A stretch of DNA of 64,000 bases, taken from positions 3,374,697 to 3,438,696 of the forward strand of contig JABAKD010000023.1 in the NCBI GenBank assembly GCA_012845835.1, read 5' to 3'. Below are positions 23,800 through 35,848 of the stretch, piece after piece (positions within the stretch are counted from its first letter, which is position 1; every line of letters starts with the position of its first letter). Position numbers and translations under genes: made by a program. The notes beneath the pieces were generated by a model, which had not been told where the DNA came from, searched no databases, and worked only from the letters and a program-made list of their open reading frames with translations. This DNA is from Undaria pinnatifida. Its lineage: Eukaryota > Sar > Phaeophyceae > Laminariales > Alariaceae.

Positions 23800-24239
23800 T
23801 GTTATGGAAATGTTACCACATGGCCAGTATGAGTCAATGTTCAGTAGCGCTGCACTTGTACGTCGTAGATCATCGTAGATCTGTTATGTGTCCGTTGGTA
23901 TGTAACGTGCGTATGAATATGCGGAGGAATTACTTCTGTAGGATTTTCTGTTGCCGTGACGAGTAGCTCACTCTCTCGTGTGGATACTTCTGGACTGTCT
24001 AGCATCGTAGCAATCCTGGTCATCTCCAGTACCCAGCCAACTTCTGGACTCCTGCATAGTCTGCGGTTTATTCGTGTGTGTTGGCCACATAAGCGCCAGT
24101 GTTTACAATGTCTTTACATCTTCTCAACAAGGAAGCACTCGAGTCTTCCAGGCTATGCACTGCACAGTGTCACCAACCCGACCAGCGTCGGGGACACAGC
24201 CTCTCTGCCATCGTGCTGGGGTACACCACAATATCCACA
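23800..24239 (+). repeat. 3' LTR of the copia element
   Basis: It starts TGTTATGG and ends around ATATCCACA. It matches the 5' LTR at roughly 93% by eye. Confidence 0.8.
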
Positions 24240-24510
24240 ATACGGAACTTGTGAAAATGCTTTACGCCGGTCCCACATAGAGCCGGGGTACGGGTACAGT
24301 CACGTCTACACCGGCCCCCGGAACTTCTGGAAGTTCTGAACGACCGTGCCACAATACACGGGAGTTATGGAAGTTTTGTAAGACGTTCGTACCCCTAACC
24401 GGAAACTCCGGAAGTTGTGTAAGACCTTCATACCCGTACACGAAACTTTTGTGAGTCCTCTAAGACCCGTGCCTAAATACCCGGGGTACGTGAACATATA
24501 TTTCCGGTTC
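24240..24510 (+). repeat. minisatellite block beside the copia 3' LTR
   Basis: GGAACTTCTGGAAGTTCTG-type units with a GTCTACACCGGCCCCCGGAAC spacer make it most like 45,110-45,380. No matching block adjoins the 5' LTR or the inner end of the left arm. Confidence 0.75.
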
Positions 24511-24839
24511 ACGACTGATATACAGCAGTTAGTCGTCGTTTATACCACTCTAGCAGCTGGAGCAGTGATGGCATTGTATCAAGTAGACCAGAACAACAGT
24601 GTTTTGTCTGACCTCATAGAACAAAGACCCGACGGAGAAATAAATACAAAACTCAAAAGGGAGGTGAAACTCATGGAACAGCAAAAACAAGAATAAGCAG
24701 AAATTGTCGTATAGGTTTGTCTGCACACGCACGAAACGGTAACAAACGAAGCGGTTGTCTTTCCTGCTGTATTCTGATAGGACGCGTGCTACACCACTTT
24801 CTAAGTAATGTTCCTCAACTTTATAGCTCAAGAAGACCT

Positions 24840-27361
24840 CCTCCAAAAACTTATATAGGAAAAAAATTCTAACTGCTAGATAACAAAACCGGAGATGAAA
24901 AAAAAATACCGCACGGCCTAGAGGTACACAGCCAGAATCATGCAGATTTTTTTTTTTTTTTTCCGACGATTTTGGGTTAAGGAGACCCGTTCTTTCAGAA
25001 ACATCGTGTTCTGACGAAAATCGCTACCTCTATCATCGTAGCATAGGTCATTAGAGAGAATGGAGCATGTTAATGTCGCGAGTTTGGGTCGTAGTAGACC
25101 ATACAAAACTGTTAACGAGCACGCCGGGACAACTCTCTGGTGATACCCCACGCTGCAGGTAGGCAAGGGCGAGCTCAGCGCAAGTGAGTCGGGGGCTTCT
25201 CCTGAAAACGTAAGCAGACATGATGTAGTCCCTGGATTTGCCGAGCCAGACATTTGAGTACATGCAGTGGTGTGAGATCAACATGTATGCGGGAAAAGAA
25301 CTCCCAATTGTGTTTGAGAAAAAAACGTTTCAACCCATTGACATGGATCATATACGAACCCAAACGTCGTGAGACGGGATCCTCTGTCTCCGCTCACAAG
25401 CGGTGCGTGTGGCGTGGATGAGTAGGCGATTTTAAGGTGTTCGGGTGGCGTACGTGGCTGGGGACAAATAGAAAATGCGGGGTCTGTACTGGGGTGATGC
25501 CGCACGTTCCCCCAGAACGAACCAAATACTTTTCCCCACGTTTGTCGTTCAACAGGTCGGTTGCCCGCCACAACCGCCTTCCAAGCGCCTTTGCGATTGT
25601 TTGGTCTGTGAAAAAGGCACAATTTCCCGCGGATAATAGCCAAGCATTCAATGAAACTATTACAAAAGACTGCTAAACGCCACGCGGGTTTGTTACAGGG
25701 TTTAGACGTATTTGCCCGCTTGGATACGGCGAATCATTTTACGGGTACACATATAGTCTACACCCCAATTTGCAATTCCAATGTTGGGTGTGGGAACGGC
25801 ATCACATATTCGCGTCCTTTGCGCCATGAGCAAAGCACGGTAGACAGGCCTTCAACCGTGTAGGGTTGCACTGCGCGATGTTTATATTTTCTGAATATTT
25901 GTAGAGGTAGATATATAGACTAGACTACATATAAAGATAGTCTAGATATGTAGATACTTTTTTATTGATACAGTCTATGCTTCTTGTCATGCACCACGCT
26001 GTACCATGTATATCTTATCGGGCAAAAAGTAGAAACATCGTTAAATACGCCGTACATCGTCCATATTCTGGCGGGGAAAACGACTAAAAACTCATAGATA
26101 GGAGGCTTAATCGAAACAAAACGTGTGGTAGAATGCACCTTTGGGACATTTTGCGATACTTCCTCTGCCTTTATTGGAATCCTTCCGTTCTTACTTAAAG
26201 TCAGAATCCAAAACAAATATTACAGTTGTTCCCCGACAAATGCTGAACATTGACGAAATTGTTGAGATTTTGACCTAAACGTGTTCCTCAGTCTTACTGC
26301 GATTACCTTTTCAATAAAAAAAAAACGTCTCTACGACTTACTACGCACTTTCAACAACTTACATTACCAATCACGCACACATTTCTGAGGGAGATACGAT
26401 CTGCAGCACAAACAAATTTGACAACAAAAGCACAGAAAAGAAATACATGAAAATATCCTTGTCGATCGCGTGTGCATTTTTTATCTGGTGTTAGCATTTC
26501 CTCGGCATAACTTGGTTATACCACGCAAGCGAATCATCAAACCTCCACCACCGGAGACGTGGTGATAAAACTATACCAACATTACCAAAAATGTCCAAAT
26601 ACTCTATAAAAAAAACGAGGTCGATCTTTCTCACGACACCGTGAGCGTTGGTGCAAAATGACGTGACGGCGGTCAATCAATTCTATCACCACCATACGCA
26701 AGCCACCAAGCCCATTCTGCAGCGCCGCATGTTCAGGTTGAAGTCCGCATCAATATATCGCGACCTATGTTTAATTAGAATGTATCTCCCAAAGCGACGC
26801 ATTCATCGCGATGTGGCCACCGCAACGTTCTCTCTCGTTCGTCACCGTAGTCGTACGTGTACCATCAGTTGTACCCCCTCATGGCGGCTTTGTCTCGCAA
26901 TATAACTGCTGCCAGGGACCGTAGCTTCTGAGCAATCCACTAATCGTCAGTCTAAGGCTCCGTGGTGAACATGCCACGCTTGGTCATATTACATTTTGCC
27001 ATACTTAGTGATTGCTGCAGGACCAGCACAAGGCAAGTTAGGATCACTTTGACACAACGAGGCAGCACACTCTTCAACCAGACTGGGCAAAAATGAAAAT
27101 AAAAGATGTCACCAACAGCTCCTACGCCTAAGGTTAAACCCCCGTCTCAATATATCTGATCGCCGTAACCCATATATCTATATCTGGAGTGCACCCAACA
27201 TAAAATATCCTGCCCTGCTGGCGAATGACGCATCAGTTCAATGTTGCAGCCGCCACGCAGTTGATCAAGACGACAAAACTTTAGGACCAACCGGAAGACC
27301 GACTCCGACAAAATCCGAAACGCAAAGGTTCTAAGCGGATATTGTACAGAGTCCAATCATG
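24840..27361. other. right-arm sequence without supported gene
   Basis: Mirror of 13,590-16,330, without the poly(A)-tailed element. Nothing coding was recognised. Confidence 0.6.
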
Positions 27362-28720
27362 TCAATATAAACACTCGGCTTTTACAGGGAACGAGGGCCT
27401 TTGTTCGGCACGGTACGATGAGCTGGACGTCGTATTCTCGCTACGATGGGCTCCTACAGCGTGCGACAGGCCGGCTAGAAGGCGGCTATGGTCGCGGCAA
27501 TGCGTGGGCTGCGCCTCGACGAGTCCCCACGTCGCCACCAACCGACAACCCGTGGCCTCGCATTTTCGAATGACATCAACCACCAACCCAGCCGTAAGGT
27601 TGTCCTCATGTCGGGAGGGTACAGATGCCGAAACGTCGGCCATGGTACCCCGCCGCGGCAATTCCGTACGAGATCCATGCGAGAAAACGTTGATATCGAC
27701 GTTCACGCTGCCGTCCTCAGCATGCTGCTTGCGGTCCAGAGGCAATTTGACGCCGGCAACATCGACGGCTGGGCGCTTGCCACAAGACTCGTGTGAGCAA
27801 TGGTTGTTGCGGACCTTCACCATACAGTCCTCTGCACGTCGTGTAAAATTCACAACTTTCTTGCTGTCGATGATATTGAAGATTGCTTTGTCTGTGCACG
27901 AATAGCATGAACATCGCTTGCTGGGTACGCGTATCACCGAACCCTCTGGGTGTTGTTTACAGTACACCTCGGTTTTACTGCTACCCACATTGGAGCTGGG
28001 TGCCGTCGTGCCCTCTTCGTGTGAACTATGCCTGCTGCGTACGTCTACCATGCCATCTTCAGCGTGATGTGAACAGTAGCTCGCAGTCTTGCTGCCAGGG
28101 ATATTGAATGTCGGTGGTTTTGTGCACGAGTCATGTGAACATCGCTTGCGTTGTACGTGAACCATGGAATCGTCGGCATGCTGCCTACAGTACATCGCCG
28201 TCGTGCTGCCAAGAACATTAAAGCTCGGTGCCTTTGTGCATTTGTGGTGCGAACAACGCCTATTGCGAACGTCTACCATACCATAATCGGAATGTTGTCT
28301 ACAGTACAATGTCGTCTTGCTGCCGAGGACATTGAAAGTCGATTGTTTGGTGCACGAGTCGTGGGAACATATCCTGCGACTTACACCAACCATGGAAATG
28401 TCGGCATGTTGCTTACAGTAGATCGCCGTCGTGCTGCCTAGCATATTGAAGCTCGGTGCCTTCGTGCACGTGGGGTGTGAACAACGCTTGCTGCGCACGT
28501 TCACCATGCCATCTTCCGCGTGTTGATTGCAGTACATTGCGGTTTTACTGCCAACAACATTGAAGCTCGGTCTCTTCGTGCACGTGTCGTACAAACAACG
28601 TCTGCTGCGTACATCCACCATGCCATTGTCCGCATGCCTTTTGCAGTACAAGGGCTTCTTGTTATTGTCGACGTTGAAGTAGGCTTCCTTGGTGCAAGTG
28701 TCATGCGAACAGCGCCCCAT
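27362..28720 (-). CDS. EsV-1-7 repeat protein, right-arm copy (452 aa)
   Basis: This is the mirror paralogue of the left-arm gene, the same length with the same start context. Units 1-6 keep every C, C, C and H. Unit 7 has lost its first two cysteines (HSSHEEG), unit 8 its last cysteine and histidine, and unit 9 its YC (PLDRKQH). Unit 10 is degenerate; unit 11 (CEATGC ... HCRDH) and the KAECLY end are intact. I count about 70 substitutions against the left copy: about 19 in the first six units, the rest in the second half. No internal stop or length change is present. Family role is as for the left copy: an IMM-like protein of unknown biochemical action. Confidence 0.85.
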   Translation of the reverse strand: MGRCSHDTCTKEAYFNVDNNKKPLYCKRHADNGMVDVRSRRCLYDTCTKRPSFNVVGSKTAMYCNQHAEDGMVNVRSKRCSHPTCTKAPSFNMLGSTTAIYCKQHADISMVGVSRRICSHDSCTKQSTFNVLGSKTTLYCRQHSDYGMVDVRNRRCSHHKCTKAPSFNVLGSTTAMYCRQHADDSMVHVQRKRCSHDSCTKPPTFNIPGSKTASYCSHHAEDGMVDVRSRHSSHEEGTTAPSSNVGSSKTEVYCKQHPEGSVIRVPSKRCSCYSCTDKAIFNIIDSKKVVNFTRRAEDCMVKVRNNHCSHESCGKRPAVDVAGVKLPLDRKQHAEDGSVNVDINVFSHGSRTELPRRGTMADVSASVPSRHEDNLTAGLVVDVIRKCEATGCRLVATWGLVEAQPTHCRDHSRLLAGLSHAVGAHRSENTTSSSSYRAEQRPSFPVKAECLY

Positions 28721-29180
28721 AATAGCCCCTGATTAAGGGTCGTGACGTCGCCAGCATACAAGACGTCCCCAGATGACCTGCACGCACCGGTGGAACGTAA
28801 ATTAAGCGAAACATATCAGAGTATTTTTGAACGTCACAACTAGGCAGCTTAAAGGCCTTGATATACCGAGGAGCATGCCTAATAACAGCACCCAGTACCG
28901 ACCCGCGAATCGGTGTCCAAGATTTAACCACAAGATGGCGGTAAAGGTGTACCGGATTGGCTTGACAAAATGTCGTGCGGTTGTATTACTGACATTCGGC
29001 ATGTTTAAAATGCCCGATATCCGATCCAGCGTAGAACCGTGTATCATAAGGGACCTAAAGAGGGAATTCATGTTTCTGTTTAGTATCGCGGTGATTCCAT
29101 TCCCATCCCTGATGATGCCTGGATAGCGGGGATGAGCATGCCTCACAACGACCAGAGGCGACGGCAAGTGTGGAGGCTTA
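28721..29180 (-). promoter_or_regulatory. conserved upstream region of the right EsV-1-7 gene
   Basis: Mirror of 11,767-12,230. The run next to the ATG (GGCTATTATGGGGCG) and the TTGATATACCGAGG stretch near 28,858 are kept. Reading frames across it differ between the arms. Confidence 0.4.
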
Positions 29181-32100
29181 CTATGCTTGTCTGGAGACGA
29201 CAAGCCCAGCGCTACCAAGCGTTTGATAGCCCCAAACCCTGAATTTCGATAGTTTTCTTGGACACGGCAAGTTCAACATTCACGGAGCTGTGATCGGTTA
29301 TTATTAATGGCCACGAACAAGAGCACATTCTTTCTGCTGAACGGATAGCACTCAAGCTGCATTGTAAAACCCTGCAAGTACAGGCTGGTTTTAGCAAAAA
29401 GGAGGAATTGCATCCCTGGGCGAATGTTCCCGCCGTATTAATGGATTCAGACAGTTGTATTTTGCAAACCTCATGTAGATGTGATGTTGCGAACACCTCT
29501 CCTTTCATGTATATATTCCACTCGTTTTTTTGTTAGGATTTATTTGACAACTATATTCGGATCACCTCAGACAAAACGTTTTCATCGAAAAAAAAATATC
29601 TACACAGGGAGGTCAGGCCTCGGGATGGGTAAGCACAATTTACGAGTAAACTTGGGTATATCTCTCAAAAACGGTTCAGACGTTTGGAGCATTCGTTCGC
29701 AATAACGAGTAACATCAGTTACTGTTTTCAAATAACTAGGTTTTGGTGCAGAATCTGTTTTCGTGGCTGAATTATGTTTGTTATATGAGCAAGATATTAG
29801 TATTATCTGCGGGATAAATTCTACATAGATGCATCAAAATACCTTCACCAGGCTCGTGCCCAATGCATAGCAATGTGTTTCGGCCGCTCGTGGGAAAGGA
29901 GTCAAAATTTTCGAAAAAACGGAAGACCTGCCATTTAGTGGGTACGAGCTCTGCTCATGGGAACACCCCGAGGCCGTAAAAAAAAAATAAAAAAAAAATC
30001 ACCTTCTGCCGGTGAAAATAGGGGTCAGCATGATACCAATCCAAATCATTCAACTAGATCTTGCGGAGCGGCATTCGTGTGGGAGAGCGTTTACGCGGTT
30101 TTACTTGAACAGGCCTGGAAAAATGTGAGATGGTGGTTGTGCTTTTTCGATACTCGCAAAAACATGATACGTATATGCCGTCCGAGTAATGCTTGTTGCT
30201 GGCATCTCTCAACGAATTACCGCTCAAAAATATCGCAAATAACGAGCGGAGCCGTACACGTATAAACAGAAAATCCTCCCCGGCATCCCGCAAGCGATGA
30301 CCTGTTGACGTGTGCTACGGCAGAGGGTGCACCACCTATTTGCTAACGTTCCTTAGTTCAGGAGCTCCAACGAACTGAATTGCAGCAAAAGAAAGGAGCT
30401 ACCTGTTGAAAACATCCACGGCAAAGGTTACCAGTCTCGGACGATTTTAGGTTGAAGAGCCCCGATATGTTGAAGCCATTTTTTCGGTGACAAGCGCCAT
30501 CTCCATCGTAGCACGCGGCATCTTGTCCGAAAATAATGCATGGTTCCGCCATAGACACCGCTTAGTGCGGTCGACGTAACCGACAGTTGTTGATGTCACG
30601 CCATCCGAAATATGCAAGATATCCTCGAGTCAAACACATTGACATGTCTTGTACGTGGCCTCACAACGGAAAAGGTAACATCGATATTGGATGTTGCCGT
30701 TGCTTCCACGAAGAACTGCAACAGGTAGAGATGCGCACAACAACTGATCACGTTGACTCCCTCTGACAGGTTGGACACATATATAGCCCGTTGGATGCGG
30801 AATCTCAATCCGCAATGGTGTTGATAGGATTGTGTTAGTTTTCGAAATTCCGGGCTATGATAGATGGACGAGATCATACAACATAAAACACATCAGGTGA
30901 TGCTAATTACATCAGGTACTGAATCACAGAACTTGGTAATCATGAAGAGAATTAAAGCACACTATACCCAAGCAAAAATATTAGGTGACATGGAAGGCCG
31001 ACCAATAGAAACTACAAGTATCGTGGGTGTTTGGGGCAAACCCCTCGACTGCGTTAGGGACTTACGGACTTACCTGCTAGCCATGCTTGTTTTTGCACAA
31101 AAGAGAAGGGGTAATCTTCCGTAAGATACGCCATATACTCCAAGAAATGGACCAGGTGCTGTGCGCGTGCCACCATCGTTTATGACAAGGACATTTGTGC
31201 ACAACAAAAATATACCCCTGACCCAATATATGAGGTTAAACATGGTAGGTGTAGTGGTATCAGTGTTTCCACTGATGCCGTCATTAGCGGTGTGTATGTG
31301 AGGGCTGAATATGTGGATGTCATTGATGTCGTGCTTGAAAATGTGGGTTTACTCGCTACGGCGTTACGAAACAGCTCGGCGCGAATCCCGTTTTTGGTCG
31401 ATGGTGCCACTACCAATAAAATGCGTCGTCAGTATACGTGATTACAAATCCTCGACGCAGCTCGACGCTGAAAGGCAGGCATAAAAAGCAGCAGCAAAAA
31501 GCGAAGCAATGTCCATACGCGTGTAAATAAAGCAACGTTGCAGAAGGGTTATCCTTACGGTTGCCTCTTCACTCTTGGGGTAAAACCTTTCTCAACAGAT
31601 GACGGATCGAGTGTGGAACTATCGTTTACTACTGAAACTTCACCATTCGTTTGTATGCTTGGGAATAGGGCATGAGCATGTCGGTCGGGTTGCACAAACG
31701 AATGCTTCCGAAGTCATGCTGTGGGTGTGATATTACATGCTCATGTTTTGACCGCCGGAAATTCTCCTGCATTTTTACGGTTAGTCGAATACCAGCCATG
31801 TCGAACCCGTTCAGGAGCTATCTCCGCCCGTAGCAGACGCAGGATAACGCACTCCCGCTGGGAATTCCAGCCCACGGCGATAATGAGAGGACTTCCCGAA
31901 CTGACAGCGTGGTAATATAAAGAAACGTACGACATCGGCACGAACACAAACGAAAGTAGCTCGGGAGCGCAGCACGCAACGATGCATCCACAAAATTTGA
32001 GACACATCCTCATGTAAGGCCTCGCGCGCCGATGTACCCGGGAAAAGGAGAAGGGGTCTTCGACGTGAACACTTTGATTTCGACGTAACCACTTGCATCT

Positions 32101-32600
32101 AGCATGTAGAGAGCTATCACGGGTGTCGAGCTTTCGGCTTTAGTTAAAATGACACATGATTCGCCAGTTCCTTTTAACGACATTTGCGCCGACTCACGAT
32201 CAGATCGCGTTTCGGAACTAAGTAAAGCCTTCAAGACATCTATGGAGCCACGTCTGAGTCACCAGGCGACCTGAGCAATCATATGGTAAGGGTTGTACGT
32301 CATGGCTCACATTTCTTACCGGTCTGCCTTATCAAACCAGGAACTACCCGTTATCCCGATACGGGTTAACTTGTTTTGGCGACTAGCGCATTGAAGTGTG
32401 CATCGAATTGCTAGCGCGAATGCCTCTGAAGTGGTGCTTCGGGTACTATTTGAGCCCCGTTTGTTTAGAGACCCGAAACTTCCTTGCACACATGCATCGG
32501 GAAGACTCAAACAAACAACAAGTCATAATGAGGCACGCGAAACGCGCGTCGCTGAGCCTTTCTTGTTGGTTTCCCAAGCAAAAAAAAAAACTCTTCGTGT
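29181..32600. other. right-arm sequence without supported gene
   Basis: Mirror of 8,641-11,766. No gene is recognised. It contains a MITE-interior fragment at 31,655-31,735. Confidence 0.6.
31655..31735 (-). mobile_element. fragment of the GAGYCATCCCACGA MITE, right arm
   Basis: Mirror of the fragment at 9,395-9,480: GGTCGGGTTGCACAAACGAATGC-like sequence (core GGTCGGGTTGC) and AGTCATGC, with no terminal repeats. Confidence 0.55.
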
Positions 32601-33610
32601 CGGATCGCATAAGAAGGTAGAGTGTCTGAATACTTTCTGTGTATGTGTATGTTTGTTTGTTTGTATCAAGTTTTTCGGCCACGTTCGTCCACCGCACTCA
32701 GCGTACACGACACAAAGGCCAGTTTCGACGGACCCTGTGCACGCACAAAATACAGACCACTCTTCTCGTGCTGGTTTCGCTGTAAGTCGTTGAGAGATCG
32801 TCGAGAAAAGTGCGGCGACGTGTGATTCCACAGGCACCAACTACTGGGCGTGCGGCATTTTGTTATTTCACAGGCATTGCTTGGCTACGTTATACACGAG
32901 TACAGTATTTCTTTGCAGCAGTATGCTGCTGTACGAGCGTACCTATTTTCAGGAGGTTTGATCAATGAGAAACACGCACAACGACACTGACCCGACTTTG
33001 GTCCCATGTGGCGTGCGGCTGTCACTTCTGCTGCTGCATACACCAGCTTCTGATTCTGCTCCGCTGCTGCTGATTCTAATGCCGCCCCTGCCACAAGTAC
33101 ATCACCACAAGTCCTACGGGAACATGACCGGCTTTTTTTCTGTGATAACACTACTGGGTGTCCGGCATCTTTGTATTTTACAGGCATTGCTGGTCTACGT
33201 TATATACGGGTACAGCACTGGTTTCTCCAATGCTGGTCGTGTTTTGGTGATCGGATATGCAGATTGTGAGCCATCAACAATCCAATCGAAAAAGAAGGGA
33301 GCACTATCTGTTATGCTGCAGCATGTTGCTGAACGAGTACCTATATTCAGGAGGTTGATCGACAATACACATGCACAGCGAATAACCCTAAGACCAGGCT
33401 CTTGTCTCGTGTGTCGTGCCGCTGTCCCTACCGCCGAATCTACACCTTCTGTTGTTCGAGTAGCTATTTTCAGGGGATTGTTAGACGACGTTTCCTTTCT
33501 GCAAAACTTGTCTATGCTGCTTCCGTACGAGTACCTATTTTCAGGAGGATGGTCTACCCCTCACTTTGATCTCCGAATACAGAACGAAAATATCAAACAC
33601 GTATATGTTT
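32600..33610 (+). repeat. module array, right arm part 1
   Basis: Mirror of 8,001-8,640 with extra units. The CAGGAGG-type motif lies near 32,949, 33,347, 33,465 and 33,537, each time preceded by TATTTTCAG-like or TATATTCAG sequence. The extra units from about 33,110 have no counterpart at the left-arm position. Confidence 0.6.
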
Positions 33611-34620
33611 GTTTACCTTGTACAAAATAGCAATGATATTGTTTAAAATTGTTTCCTCTTGATGCTGTACGAGTACCTACTGTATTCACAAGCAAGCCCA
33701 CATACACGCCGAGAACAGCAACGGTTCTCGCTCATTACACTTTTTTCGTTCGGGATACCCGAAGCAATGATGTCGAACCTACCGGTACACCTTCAATTCG
33801 ATAAGTCCCGATTTTGCGCGTTAAAGACGATCTAAGAAAAAATAAAAATGTGCCTCTTTAATCAAGGCGGGTCGACTGTGCAAGGAACTCCATATACGAT
33901 TCAGCGCAGATGTGACTACTGCGGGTATTGAGGCCGCACCTCATTTCACCATTTACTGGTACATTTGATAGCTCCGACGTGATCCCTTTACAATTGCGAA
34001 AGGAAGGGGTCGCTACATGGCATATGTTCTTCTGTAGATAGTCTGCTCGTCATTCTAACCAACTAAACACTCAACTAGGTATGAGCAGCAGCTATAAACC
34101 ACTAAGACTTTGCCCCACCATATAAAACTTGAGGTATATAGGCAGAGACACTCCTGCACACGAGAGCGTTAATTTGCAGATATAGACGCGTGACCTCTTG
34201 CATTGGTCCTGTAGGAGTACACTTAGAGCAATGTACTCTGCCGAGCACGTGTTGCGGGGTGGCAATCACTATTGCTTTAGTCGAAGTTGAAAATAACTGA
34301 ACTATTGAGGTGCCCGTGAAGGTTTGACGAGGGTCGAAATATACGGAAAGAGGCCTAAACGTGTAGTCTATCAACCGACTATAATTCAAAAGGTCGCAAA
34401 CAAGTCGATGGTTTTCTACGTTTATCCGAGCGCTCTCTGGAGAGGGCAAGGAAGGGCGCGGGGGGATCACGTCTGTACTCTGTCTTCTGCAAACGTGCCC
34501 CAAACCTCCAGTCCTTTGTACCGTTTGACCAACATACGGTATACTTCCACTGAGTACCTGGTTGAACTGTATAGGATGGGGGCAGGATGCGCTGGCGCAC
34601 GGTTTGTGCGACTCGTTCTA
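33611..34620. repeat. segment private to the right arm, partly copied from elsewhere in the arm
   Basis: 33,655-33,960 resembles 42,105-42,290 in the same orientation (ACCTACNNNATTCACAAGCAAGCCC, later ACTACTGCRGGTATTGAGGCCGC). The left arm lacks this block between 8,010 and 8,060. No gene is supported. Confidence 0.5.
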
Positions 34621-35674
34621 TCGTGGTTCGGGTTGGTTCGGTAATCAATCAAGGGCGTGAAATATTAAACGCATCTCCATGTGGCCGTTATCGGTTTCTC
34701 TTCATCACGTCCACCCATCATCGGGATACAAGTGGCTTACGAGTGCTTGGACAACACACATCGTCCACGCTGTCTAATACGCACGGGAGCTCTAGCACTC
34801 CTCAGAAGCAATCGGTACGATTGAGTGAAGCTAGTCGAAGCTCAACGTGAGGCACTGATCGTCTCGAAGGCAGCCGATGAGATAATGCATGCGTCTCCGG
34901 CCATATTTCCGGGTACAAACTGGGGTGACATTTCCAACGTGTTGTAACGGCAACGAAGAAAAGCGGATCAAAAGCAGGCATTCTGCCCCATCTCAACACC
35001 CGCGGCGGTGTGGAATGTGGTTTTTCGAAATTCGTGATTTGGTGAGGACAGTGTCTTCTTATCACCAGAAATGAAACTACGGCGGTGTCATTTCGTAAGC
35101 TATACGGGACAGCCCCACGGTATCTGAGTTGCTTGCCGATCACATCACGGGCTTCCATACTCAAACGCACCCACAGACAACCACGGAAAGTGGTCACCCA
35201 GCAGCACCCCAACATCGTCCCTTCGTCCAGATAAATTAGGCATGTCAAACCCGCGCTGTTAGCAGGTTGCAACCTCGGGCTTGCACGAGGGAAGCGATCT
35301 CACCATCGTCAGCGCTTTTTGCCCCGGGGTTGGCACTTGCAACACCGCAAGTACAGGAAACACAGATGTGAGAAAACTCGTTCTGAAGATGAAAACTGCG
35401 TCTTGGTGCCAATACCGCTTGACGCGCATGGGCGTCACTCTTTGAAGTCCATCGAGTCAGTTGGCTGCTCGACGTACGTCCCCGCATCAGTGGGTCGTTC
35501 ATTGCGGCACTTCGCCATCCCAGGGAAGGAAAAATCTTTTTAATCGAAGGAACCAGTTACATGACTAATTGGAGTGCAACGGTGAAGATATGACCCGCAA
35601 GTGCACAGCACGAACACGACAGTGCCAGGAGTTTAACTACGATGGCGCCTTACAAGAAAAGCTGCATCATCGTA
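34621..35674. other. right-arm sequence without supported gene
   Basis: Mirror of 7,080-8,010. Nothing coding was recognised. Confidence 0.5.
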
Positions 35675-35848
35675 GTCTATATTATATTAAAAAAAAATAC
35701 ACTTCAGCTGTGAGATGGAATATTTCGTCGAAGCTCATCTTTACAAGCTGTGTGATACTCCGATCGCGCGTATTAGGGATTGTGTCCTCATTAAGGATAT
35801 AGGTCGGCGACTCCCCTTACAACTACAGTGTAGCTATCAGGGTCTACA
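35675..35848 (-). mobile_element. ~175-bp short element starting TGTWGACCCTG, right arm
   Basis: Read on the - strand it begins TGTAGACCCTGATAGC, contains CCGACCTATATCCTTAA, GCGCGATCGGAGTATCACAC and a short reading MSFDEIFHLTAEVYF, and ends in an A/T-rich tail. Relatives are at 41,176-41,349 and 47,475-47,650. The left arm has the uninterrupted site near 6,988. It could be a SINE, a solo LTR or a transposon end; I do not assign a class. Confidence 0.6.

Larger units (their letters stand above)
17341..24239 (+). mobile_element. Ty1/copia LTR retrotransposon, decayed
   Basis: This is an LTR element of about 6.9 kb with both LTRs and the copia domain order: gag-like region, protease, integrase, reverse transcriptase, RNase H. 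The LTRs differ at roughly 7% of positions by eye, so the insertion is neither fresh nor very ancient. The coding part is broken in about half a dozen places. A purine-rich tract (GAGGAGGA) precedes the 3' LTR. I could not see a clear target-site duplication. The 3' LTR abuts GGAACTTC minisatellite sequence. It occupies most of the spacer between the palindrome arms. Confidence 0.9.
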
